This document shows positions 51,793-60,292 of a DNA stretch of 64,000 nt, one piece after another. This DNA is from JBIICI01 sp044238935 (GTDB lineage: Bacteria; Pseudomonadota; Alphaproteobacteria; Micavibrionales; Micavibrionaceae), in the NCBI GenBank assembly GCA_044238935.1, contig JBIICI010000009.1, positions 19,283 to 83,282 on the forward strand. Direction: 5' to 3'. The notes under the pieces are model-generated. The model did not search any database and was not told the DNA's origin. It saw nothing but the letters and a program-made list of their open reading frames with translations. The position numbers were made by a program, and so were the translations under genes. Every line of letters starts with the position of its first letter. Positions within the stretch are counted from its first letter, which is position 1.

Positions 51793-53955
51793 TCACTTTT
51801 TACTTTCATCTGCCAGTGCCAACAGTTGATCCAAAATAAAATTATCTAATTCTGTCAGATCAGCGAGTATTCTAACTTCAGATTTGAATAAAGCTGCTTT
51901 TAGATCGGCGACTTTGAGATCCTCGAAGCTTTTTAAATAAGGCTCAACTTTCCTACGATCTCGCTTTGTTTTTCCGAGATTTATAATTTTTTGTGAGATA
52001 TGAAAAGGTATGCCTTGTTCATCTAAAGTATAAACAGCAGAAGGTGTTTTAAACCTTGAATACATGACAGCTTCTTTTAGAAGTTGATCCGTTTTAGTTT
52101 TATCTAATAACCCTTCGTGTTGTGCTGCTCTAAATAAAATACTTAAGCCTTTTGGTAACTCAAATTGAATTCTATTGAATCGCTCAAAAAATGCGGTATA
52201 GGCTCTATCGGTATCACTTTGATAGTAGTCTCGAATATGTTTTGAGCTTGTTGATTTATTTAGTGCTGCAACAGGGCTATTATTATTCAAATGACTTTGC
52301 TTCAAATTTGAATCACAAAAATTTAAAAAAGCAGAAACAGCCTCTGTATTTGTAGACTTTAACAAATCTTTTATGGATTTTATGGGGAAGCAGGATTCAT
52401 GTTGCCTGAGTAATTGAACGGCTGTTTCAATTCTAGGTATCCTTAAACCAGGAAACTCTTTTTTGAAGTCTTTTAAAACTTCTTTGGAAAAAGGAGATGG
52501 GTTCTTATAGAGCTCTCCTTCATCCGACGATTCACCACTATCATCCAATGGTGGAAGCTCTATAGAGGTCTTCTCTTTAAATGGAGGTTCGTCAAATAAA
52601 TAAACTATTCCAGTGATATGAATATTTAGTCGTCCTGCCCTGCCAATAATATTTTTATATGCGAAATAATCAATGGATTTTCCTTCATTAGAGTTTTTCC
52701 AGTAAACAAGACTTTTAGCAGTTGTATTGACTCCTTGTACTATGGTTGGTGTCATAATGAGCGTATGTAAATACCCTTTATTAAAAAGGATTAAAATAAT
52801 TTTTTGTAATGAGCGTGGCATTTTAGCATGATGCACGCCAATACCTTTATTTAAGGCAGTGTATACAGTCCAGAGTTCAGCATTTTTATAATTTTCTTTT
52901 AGCCACGCAAGAAGCTGTATCACATATTCAGATAAAGAAAACTCAGGTTTCACTTCAGCTGAAATCAGCTCTTGTGCTAGATTATGTGCAGCTTTTGGTG
53001 AGGGTCTAAAAATCAAAAGGCCTTCTTCTGAATTATTGACTATTTCTATAGCTCTATTTGCTTTTAAATTTAACTGGTCTTCGTTAGGCTCATTTCCCCA
53101 TTTTTCATATTCGAGATAAACCTCCTGTCTAACAGGGGTATAATCCGTTTTTTTTAATAGTATTGCACTATCTTCTTTAAGGTTGTCTGCGACAGGACCA
53201 AGTAATAGAGTTTTGTGAGCATTGGTTATCAAATTTTTATAAACATATTTCAATATTTCGATTCGCTCATCAATTTTATTTTCGTCCAGCTCAGAATCCT
53301 CAGGCAAATTTCGTTTTGGATCAATAAGATAAAATTCATCGATGACAAATAAATCGATAAAGCAGACGTTCTCTTCTTGGCTATTTATCCATTCCAAACA
53401 ACGTTCTTGAGTCCAAACAGCAATCCATTTATCAGGAGAAGAATCAAAATCTTCTGTATCCATAAATATTAAATATTCAGAAGAGAGGTTACTAGATGAA
53501 AGCCTTTTATGGGTTTCTTCAAGCAGTGCAATTGTGGGCTGAATAATGATTACCTTGTTTGGTTTTTTCTTTTGAAGATAGTAATCAACCAATTTAGTTT
53601 TCCCAAAACTCGTGGGTGCCACAATCGCTAAACGAGGTTTATTATCATCTAGTAAGTCACCCAATAATTGAATTTGCCCATGATGAAAGAATTTACCTTC
53701 TTCCATTTCGTAGGGCATGAGCCTTAATAAGTCGGTCAAAGAAAGAACGTCTATATTTTGATAAACATAAGGAAGGAGACCTGCACTTTCAAGCAAATCA
53801 ACAATCATTTTTTTATAAGGATACCATTCTGACTGATTATCTTTTGACTTAAGATCATCATAAATTCCGAGTAACTCACTAACCTCAGAAAGGTGTTCGT
53901 CAATGACACCATTCTGGAAAACAGTTGCAAGTTTAGCTAACGTCTTAAAGTGCAT
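51793..53955 (-). CDS. hamB: HamB-like SF2 helicase (Hachiman defence)
   Basis: A 720-residue superfamily 2 DNA helicase. Walker A APTSFGKT is at 113-120, motif II reads DEFY at 206-209 in place of DEAD/DEAH, motif V/VI region has TPTIVQGVNTTAKSLV and IIGRAGRLN. This form with DEFY and a preceding DUF1837 gene is characteristic of HamB of Hachiman, where it senses damaged or phage DNA and controls the HamA nuclease. Its start overlaps hamA by 11 bases. It is the last gene of the six-gene leftward operon; no clear terminator was found after it. Confidence 0.88.
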   Translation of the reverse strand: MHFKTLAKLATVFQNGVIDEHLSEVSELLGIYDDLKSKDNQSEWYPYKKMIVDLLESAGLLPYVYQNIDVLSLTDLLRLMPYEMEEGKFFHHGQIQLLGDLLDDNKPRLAIVAPTSFGKTKLVDYYLQKKKPNKVIIIQPTIALLEETHKRLSSSNLSSEYLIFMDTEDFDSSPDKWIAVWTQERCLEWINSQEENVCFIDLFVIDEFYLIDPKRNLPEDSELDENKIDERIEILKYVYKNLITNAHKTLLLGPVADNLKEDSAILLKKTDYTPVRQEVYLEYEKWGNEPNEDQLNLKANRAIEIVNNSEEGLLIFRPSPKAAHNLAQELISAEVKPEFSLSEYVIQLLAWLKENYKNAELWTVYTALNKGIGVHHAKMPRSLQKIILILFNKGYLHTLIMTPTIVQGVNTTAKSLVYWKNSNEGKSIDYFAYKNIIGRAGRLNIHITGIVYLFDEPPFKEKTSIELPPLDDSGESSDEGELYKNPSPFSKEVLKDFKKEFPGLRIPRIETAVQLLRQHESCFPIKSIKDLLKSTNTEAVSAFLNFCDSNLKQSHLNNNSPVAALNKSTSSKHIRDYYQSDTDRAYTAFFERFNRIQFELPKGLSILFRAAQHEGLLDKTKTDQLLKEAVMYSRFKTPSAVYTLDEQGIPFHISQKIINLGKTKRDRRKVEPYLKSFEDLKVADLKAALFKSEVRILADLTELDNFILDQLLALADESKK

Positions 53956-54967
53956 CTTTCTTGACTGCTCCCATAATCATACCCTCAAAGTACTCCACTA
54001 GCGATTCGTAATTACCTAGAGGCAGTACAATAACTCTTATGTCTATTGCTTTAAGTTCTGAGTAATTATTAGTAAGGTTATCAACAAACGAAGTGTCCGC
54101 TTTTGACATAGACTCCGTTAAAACCTTTTTTATTTCTAGGTCTGTCATTTTAGAAATCTCGGAAATTTTTGTCTCAGAAATAACCAAGAGAACAGGTATC
54201 GTAATTTTTTCCAGAAACTCATCAACAGAAATCTGTATATTTTTTTCTAGATATTCATTGATTTTATCAACAGTTCCTTGATTCTCTCCATGCCCACCTG
54301 CTGTTGAGTATCTTGAAATAAAAGCAACTTCTCCTTTTGTGCCATCTTCTCTTTCTTGCGATTTCAAATATCCATACCCACACGCTTTTTCTAAACTTTT
54401 CAAGGCAGAACTTACCGCACCGCTTAATGTTTTATGAAATTTTGCTTCTCCTAGCCATAAAGAAAAACCTAAATCATTTTCGGATTCTTTATAATGAACA
54501 ATGTCAAAGCCGTGTACTGCAGATTTGCCTTGATGGAGATAGACTTTAGAATACAAACTTTGTGTTTCAAAAAAAACAGAGCAGAATGAATGTAAAAACC
54601 ACTCACCTAAAACACCTTGTATAGGCCTATAATCCTTTTCAAATTCTACACCTTCTATTTTCCCTTGTTTCCAACGGTCGCAATATTTACTAAGGAATCC
54701 GTATGCTTCTTTGGCTCTCTTTATTACTTGATTTTTTGATATGTTACTATTCCCATCAGGCATGAAACAGTATGTAATTAAGTGTTCATCAAGAAACTCA
54801 ACAAATCCTTCCTGATTCCAGCTTATACCTTCAGGTCTTGTTTCAAACCCTATTGTGACACCTAGAGATCTAATGTTCTGAGTAACGTCACAAACTCTAT
54901 GATGTAAAACTTTAGGCATCAAAATATGAGGAAATGGATTCGAATTAGAAGTATCTCTATTCATCAT
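53945..54967 (-). CDS. hamA: HamA-like DUF1837 nuclease (Hachiman defence)
   Basis: A 340-residue DUF1837 protein with a PD-(D/E)xK nuclease core: Glu122 (LGEWFL), Asp155 (VHGFDIVHY), and Glu174-x-Lys176 (LGEAKFHK). In Hachiman, HamA degrades DNA once released by the HamB helicase, which clears phage and host DNA. Start ATG overlaps the stop of the restriction subunit gene as ATGA, with GAAGGTGA as ribosome site, and the 3' end overlaps hamB by 11 bases. The coupling upstream to a type III restriction gene is unusual. Confidence 0.88.
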   Translation of the reverse strand: MMNRDTSNSNPFPHILMPKVLHHRVCDVTQNIRSLGVTIGFETRPEGISWNQEGFVEFLDEHLITYCFMPDGNSNISKNQVIKRAKEAYGFLSKYCDRWKQGKIEGVEFEKDYRPIQGVLGEWFLHSFCSVFFETQSLYSKVYLHQGKSAVHGFDIVHYKESENDLGFSLWLGEAKFHKTLSGAVSSALKSLEKACGYGYLKSQEREDGTKGEVAFISRYSTAGGHGENQGTVDKINEYLEKNIQISVDEFLEKITIPVLLVISETKISEISKMTDLEIKKVLTESMSKADTSFVDNLTNNYSELKAIDIRVIVLPLGNYESLVEYFEGMIMGAVKKDAL

Positions 54968-57720
54968 TCACCTTCTTTATTTGAAGATGATGCCACTTCA
55001 AACATTTTTCTCAAACCATCAAGGGTCATGTTTTCGGCAATCTGATCATGGGGTATCAACAGATAAACCCACGGCTTGCCGTTATACGTTTTTGCATGGT
55101 GGCTGGCATTTTCACACCACTGAACAGCTGCTTTTGTTTTCGCCAGAACATCGGCGTCGTTTATGTTCTTTGCAGCTTTGGGTTCTAGCATGTAAATACA
55201 ATCTTCTGCTTCAGCCACAAAATCTGGCTGATACTCCTGCTCGCCCATATAAGAGATTTGAAACTGCCCACGAACAGGACGAAACCACTTGAGGCTGTCA
55301 CGATCCAAAATGACCGCTAGCTGGCGTTCTGTATCAGAGTCAAACTTTTGAATGGGGTATAGGCAACGACTAAATCCCGCAAACACATAGCGTGCCATGT
55401 TGCTCTTATCTTTGGGTGGTAGCTTAAAGGGTAAGAGTGATTGTGCATTATTCGTGGTGTAAGCAGATTCCTTGAGAGGACTAAAACCTGAATGCACTCT
55501 TACTTCATACCCTTCGCTAGCCTCATATTCGTAATGTTCTAGCATTTGGGAATGGATCAACTTTGCCAGTTTTCGCTGTTCGTAGCGTAGGACTTTTGTA
55601 ATCTCCTGTTCAGACAAATAGCTTTTCAAATGCTCTACTACTTGGTCTGCAAGATCATACAGTAAGTCGGCGTTTTCATCGTAGGAAACATCATTAAAAT
55701 CAATCAAACCCGCAACAATATAATTTTCTAAGCGGTCTTCTTCGATGCCACCCATCATACCACCCAGCTCAACATTTTCGCCTGAACGCAAGTATTGCAC
55801 CCATAACGATTCATCTGGCACGATAGGCGTATAGTTTTTAAGGTCAAGCTGGAAGGGCTTAAAGCGGGAAATGACATCCCCCTTTGGCACCACTGAAATA
55901 CGAGGAATATCAATCGTGTTCTGAATCATCAAGTCCACGGTTTTGTTGATAATTGCAGAAAAATCGGGCTTCTCAATAATTCCTTCTAACTGTAATTGAC
56001 CTGACTGATAACTTTGCTGGACTTCCCGCAACAAATTTTCTTTTACTTGTTCATGCTGTAAGTAACTAACACTTGGGATACTGGCAGGGTCTTTTGCCAA
56101 GCGGTGAATTGCCTGATAGGCTATTTGTGCCACGTTTTTTTCTTCTGACGTGGTAAACATAGGTGGCTTTTCTGCCGCAGGCGGAGCAATAACCGCCTGC
56201 CCTGACGTATTTTGTGGCATAAAACCCAGCTGACTTTCTAGGTTGGGAGAAGCCACTATAACCTTATTAGCCACTTCTTCTGGATTTTCAGGCAGAATAA
56301 TTTGCTTTAGGCGAATCGTGGAGTCTGGCTTTTTAGCCTCATCGACAATTTCTTGAAAACGGTCGTGGGCAACGATACTTAAACGATCCACGGCATCCAC
56401 CCCTGTACGCTTACCATAGGGTAGACGTAACCCCCGCCCGATAGATTGCTCAATCAAGATACGAGCATTGGCAGCACGCAAAGGCACGATGGTATATAAG
56501 TTGGTTACGTCCCATCCTTCTTTTAGCATGTTGACGTGAATCACAATCTCCGTTGGTTCAGTGGTACTTTCCACGGCAAGTAGTTTCTGAATCATCTCAT
56601 CTTCTTTTTCGCCAGTTTGGCTAGAATCCACCTGAATGACCTTCTCTTTATATCGCCCCTGAAAAAATTCGTCTGACTGAATCAGCCTTAGCAATGCCGC
56701 CGCATGGGTTGTGTCACGGGCGATAATCAATAAAAAAGGTTTAACCAGTTTGTTGCCTGTCTCTCTGGCATAGGTTTCCAGTTCTACCTTGGTATTTTCA
56801 TGCAGGCGGATACCATCTTCCAGCTTGAGGCGTTCAATTTCTTCGGTACTCATACCTGAAGCATTAAAGTTTTTACGGGTGGCAACAGCGGGTTCTTTCA
56901 CATAACCATCATCCATGGCTTGCCCTAGCGGATAGTCATAAATGACGTTCTTAAAAGGGATTGCCCCCTTACTTCCTTCCGAAAAAGGAGTGGCGGTCAA
57001 TTCTAAGCCTAGCACAGGTTTCAGTTCGTTAATGGCACGCAAACCCGCCGAAGCCCGATAACGGTGCGATTCATCCATCAGCAACACCAAGTCTGGCTGA
57101 CTAGCCAGATACTCAAAATAGCTTTGCCCTAGCGTTTCTTTAAAGCTACGGATTTTGGAGTTTTTACCGCCTCGTACCTCGGTATTGATTTTTGAAATGT
57201 TGAAAATGTTAATCACCACATCGTCATTCACCCTAAAAAAGTTGGGTTGATACACGGCAACATCGGGTAACATATCGCCCCGAACCCCTTCGCCCGATTC
57301 ATAGTTTTCACCTGTTACAATAATCGGTGGCTTAATGGCAAATTCAGAAATGCCCTTAAACACGTATTTAGGTGAAGACGGCGTAAAATCACCGATAAGC
57401 TTGTTATAGATTGTTAGGTTAGGGGCTAGAATAAAATACGTATTAAACCCACACGCTTGATGCAAATAGGTAATAAACGCCCCCATTAGCCGAGTTTTAC
57501 CCACGCCTGTTGCCAGTGCAAAACAGAGCGAGGGAAAATCCCGCTCAAAATCCGTCACCAAGGGATATTCTGAACGGATAATCTCAAGGGCTTGTTGAAC
57601 ATCGGCATCTTTACGAGGTGGTACAATTTCGGTCAATCGAGCCAACAAGTCCAACGAATGGCGTTGCGGGGTGCGGAGCGATAAACGACCTGCAATAGAA
57701 TTCACAATTTTTTGCGACAT
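54964..57720 (-). CDS. type III restriction endonuclease subunit R
   Basis: A 918-residue helicase-nuclease. DEAD-like domain: Walker A ATGVGKT (70-76), motif II MDESH (about 213-217), LELTATPFSEG, and motif VI region LIEQSIGRGLRLPYGKR. The C-terminal PD-(D/E)xK nuclease has PDF near 832 and EPK near 847. This is the architecture of type III Res subunits (EcoP15I type), which translocate and cut when two unmethylated sites meet. It starts 3 bases after the methyltransferase stop and overlaps hamA. Confidence 0.9.
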   Translation of the reverse strand: MSQKIVNSIAGRLSLRTPQRHSLDLLARLTEIVPPRKDADVQQALEIIRSEYPLVTDFERDFPSLCFALATGVGKTRLMGAFITYLHQACGFNTYFILAPNLTIYNKLIGDFTPSSPKYVFKGISEFAIKPPIIVTGENYESGEGVRGDMLPDVAVYQPNFFRVNDDVVINIFNISKINTEVRGGKNSKIRSFKETLGQSYFEYLASQPDLVLLMDESHRYRASAGLRAINELKPVLGLELTATPFSEGSKGAIPFKNVIYDYPLGQAMDDGYVKEPAVATRKNFNASGMSTEEIERLKLEDGIRLHENTKVELETYARETGNKLVKPFLLIIARDTTHAAALLRLIQSDEFFQGRYKEKVIQVDSSQTGEKEDEMIQKLLAVESTTEPTEIVIHVNMLKEGWDVTNLYTIVPLRAANARILIEQSIGRGLRLPYGKRTGVDAVDRLSIVAHDRFQEIVDEAKKPDSTIRLKQIILPENPEEVANKVIVASPNLESQLGFMPQNTSGQAVIAPPAAEKPPMFTTSEEKNVAQIAYQAIHRLAKDPASIPSVSYLQHEQVKENLLREVQQSYQSGQLQLEGIIEKPDFSAIINKTVDLMIQNTIDIPRISVVPKGDVISRFKPFQLDLKNYTPIVPDESLWVQYLRSGENVELGGMMGGIEEDRLENYIVAGLIDFNDVSYDENADLLYDLADQVVEHLKSYLSEQEITKVLRYEQRKLAKLIHSQMLEHYEYEASEGYEVRVHSGFSPLKESAYTTNNAQSLLPFKLPPKDKSNMARYVFAGFSRCLYPIQKFDSDTERQLAVILDRDSLKWFRPVRGQFQISYMGEQEYQPDFVAEAEDCIYMLEPKAAKNINDADVLAKTKAAVQWCENASHHAKTYNGKPWVYLLIPHDQIAENMTLDGLRKMFEVASSSNKEGE

Positions 57721-57723
57721 GGC

Positions 57724-59415
57724 TTAAGCTCCCTCACTGGTTTCTGGTAATAGGCTAAGTTGTTCAGGGCTTTTGGGGGATTGACGGGCTGAACGAGTCA
57801 CCACGTTTTCAGGTTGCTTTTCCGCCATGGGCAGATTTTCAACATTCAGCGAATAATCATCATGCCCCCATTCGCACTTAGCCAGCACGGCACGAGGAAT
57901 CTTTTTAACCGTGAGGTTGCTAAAGCGTTCAGTATTGCCCTTAAAGGCACTGCACAACACCAACAAACTGCGTTCTGTTCCTACCTCATCGCTAAGGGCT
58001 TGCAACTGTTCGGCACTGAGGGTTTGCGTGGTAACGTAAATATAATCCGTTTCAGTGGAATACCCCTGTTGCCAGTAGACGGATTCGCTTGGGGCATAGG
58101 TAAAGCCCTCCAGCTTGCATAAGGCTTCGGTTAGCATGGCGGGGTTGTATTGCTTGCTAATGACCCAATTGCCCCAATGGTCTTTTTCTAGCAGAGAGCC
58201 TGCTAGTTTGTAATAGCGAAAGCCACCGCCACCCTGCCAGTTGACGGCTTTGCTGATACCGCCTTGATCCGTGCCATCAACCACTTTTTGTAGGCGGGGG
58301 ATGATATGGGTGTGGCAGTGTTCGCCTAATTCCACCATAATCCACCGCCTGCCCATTTTGTGGGCAACCGCCCCCGTAGTACCACTGCCTGCAAAGGAAT
58401 CCAGCACGAGATCACCAGAGTTTGTGGCGATTTCAAGAACTCGCTTAAGTAAACGTTCTGGTTTTGGTGTATCAAATACATCAATATTATTGAATTGTTT
58501 AGCCTCTAACTTGGCTTCATGGTTATGACCGACTTCATCATTTAACCAGATTGTAGCTGGAGGCCTAGTTGCTTCAAGCTCCAGAAACTGTTTGACGTAG
58601 ATTTCCCATACAGAATCTTTTTTAACAAAATCAAGATCCGATATATTTTCTTTGACATTATCTTTTTTCCACCTCCATCGTCCCTCTGTCCCATCAGGTT
58701 TTAAGGGGTAAATATCTGTTCCATCGGGAGCTTGAATTGCGTACCACATAGAAGGTCTATCTGAGCGTAAAGATTCTGATCCTTCTTTTCTGAGAGATCG
58801 CCGTCTATAAAATTTCTGTTTTACATCATCAAAAAAATTAAACTGTTTTGAGTTTTGTTCTTTAATCAGCTGTATAGGTTGAAAAGAGGGGGATTTTCTA
58901 AAAATTATTAAATGGTCGTGCGAGTTGCTAAAACCTCTAGCATCCATTCTTTCACTATAAACTTTTTGCCAAATAACGTTAGCAACAAAATTGTTACGCC
59001 CAAACACTTCATCTGCCATTACCCTAAAATAATGGGCTTCGTTGTCATCCAGCGTTACCCACAAACTGCCGTCATCGCTTAGCAGGCGTTTAATCAATTC
59101 CAACCTGTCTCGCATTAGCCCCAGCCAAATGCTATGCTCCAGCCCGTCATCATAATGGGTAAACGCACTGCCCGTGTTATAGGGTGGGTCTATAAACACG
59201 CACTTAACCTTGCCTGCAAATTCTTGTTCTAGGGCTTTTAACGCCAGCAGGTTATCGCCAAAAATCAGGCGGTTGTCAAACAAGTCGTTTTCGGTTACTT
59301 TGTGGGGGGCATGGTGGCTTAAAGTGGGGTCTTCCAGCAAAATGCGTGGCTCTAGCCGTGGGCGTTGGTCTTTGCCAATCCATGTGAGTTCTAGCTTGTT
59401 TTTTTTCGTACTCAT
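57724..59415 (-). CDS. type III site-specific DNA adenine methyltransferase
   Basis: A 563-residue beta-class amino-methyltransferase: catalytic DPPYNTG at 76-82 comes before the SAM-binding motif DSFAGSGTTGAVAH (about 342-355). The target recognition domain sits between them, rich in Lys and Asp. The ending VELGEHCHTH is typical. It would methylate adenine at an asymmetric site and form the complex with the Res subunit. It overlaps the Bro-N gene start by 4 bases. The C-terminal 150 residues are a further, less conserved domain. Confidence 0.9.
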   Translation of the reverse strand: MSTKKNKLELTWIGKDQRPRLEPRILLEDPTLSHHAPHKVTENDLFDNRLIFGDNLLALKALEQEFAGKVKCVFIDPPYNTGSAFTHYDDGLEHSIWLGLMRDRLELIKRLLSDDGSLWVTLDDNEAHYFRVMADEVFGRNNFVANVIWQKVYSERMDARGFSNSHDHLIIFRKSPSFQPIQLIKEQNSKQFNFFDDVKQKFYRRRSLRKEGSESLRSDRPSMWYAIQAPDGTDIYPLKPDGTEGRWRWKKDNVKENISDLDFVKKDSVWEIYVKQFLELEATRPPATIWLNDEVGHNHEAKLEAKQFNNIDVFDTPKPERLLKRVLEIATNSGDLVLDSFAGSGTTGAVAHKMGRRWIMVELGEHCHTHIIPRLQKVVDGTDQGGISKAVNWQGGGGFRYYKLAGSLLEKDHWGNWVISKQYNPAMLTEALCKLEGFTYAPSESVYWQQGYSTETDYIYVTTQTLSAEQLQALSDEVGTERSLLVLCSAFKGNTERFSNLTVKKIPRAVLAKCEWGHDDYSLNVENLPMAEKQPENVVTRSARQSPKSPEQLSLLPETSEGA

Positions 59416-60284
59416 TCGTCTGTTTCCTGTGGCTTGTCACTTTTGAGGCGACGGTTTTTAGTCTCATTCAGGTGTTTGTAATTTTCTTGACTCAGCACGG
59501 GCTTTCCTGATTTTGCTTCCAATGCTTTGCGTGCATTCCCTGCAATTGCTCCGCCCTGCTTTGCCGCAACTTTGTTGGCTGGAAAGCCTTGAGCGTCTTT
59601 CTCTCGAACAATCTCGGCTGTTGACGCTTCGCCCAGCATCGTAAAAATCAACTCAAGGTCAGTCATATGATCTCGTAAATTATCACTGGATTTCGTTAAT
59701 CCTTTGTGGACTTTATGTTCCGAAGGTGTTTTCCCGAATGTTGCCCGTGCAATTTCCGCTGTCAGAATGGCATATTCTTGACCTTCTTGCACCCCTCGGT
59801 TTTTCCATTCATGGGTTAAATCATCCCGAACGGCAATGCCACGCATCCGCTTTTCAATCCATTCAGAGCTATATCCTTTGCTTTCGTATAGCTGCCGCAT
59901 ACGAGACATTGCCAACTCTGGATTTTCAATTTCTTGCAACCGCTCGTAGCCTACTTTGGCAAGCCATCGTTTAAAAGGTTCGGCTTTGGGCGAGGGAATG
60001 GACTGAATAATCCGCAAAAGTCCTTCAACATGAGCACAGTCTTCAGTCCGAAGCTTTCCATCTAAAGCTCGGAGTTTCAACCCGTGACAATTTGTCACGA
60101 GTTCAGGTTCACGTTTTTTTAGTTGTCGCCAATAAGCCTTTGCATCGGCACTTTCAGTCAGTACTGAAACCACATCTGATACAGAAAAATACCATTTTTG
60201 CTCGGCTTCGTTCCATATAGAACGGACTTTCATTTCTTCAAACAGTTTAATATTGGTCATGCGGGTTATCTCTTGTTTATCCAT
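59412..60284 (-). CDS. Bro-N domain protein (DinD-like)
   Basis: A 290-residue protein with an N-terminal Bro-N domain (about 9-110, IKLFEEMKVRSIWNEAEQ; WYFSVSDVV), as in phage antirepressors and the DNA-damage-inducible DinD. The C-terminal half contains MTDLELIFTMLGEASTAEIV and GGAIAGNARKALE, both seen in DinD-like proteins. Possible role: regulator of, or anti-recombination accessory to, the restriction system. It lies 8 bases downstream of the SNF2 gene and overlaps the methyltransferase gene by 4 bases. Its presence in a type III operon is recurrent in my recollection but poorly explained. Confidence 0.82.
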   Translation of the reverse strand: MDKQEITRMTNIKLFEEMKVRSIWNEAEQKWYFSVSDVVSVLTESADAKAYWRQLKKREPELVTNCHGLKLRALDGKLRTEDCAHVEGLLRIIQSIPSPKAEPFKRWLAKVGYERLQEIENPELAMSRMRQLYESKGYSSEWIEKRMRGIAVRDDLTHEWKNRGVQEGQEYAILTAEIARATFGKTPSEHKVHKGLTKSSDNLRDHMTDLELIFTMLGEASTAEIVREKDAQGFPANKVAAKQGGAIAGNARKALEAKSGKPVLSQENYKHLNETKNRRLKSDKPQETDE

Positions 60285-60292
60285 TAGGGGTA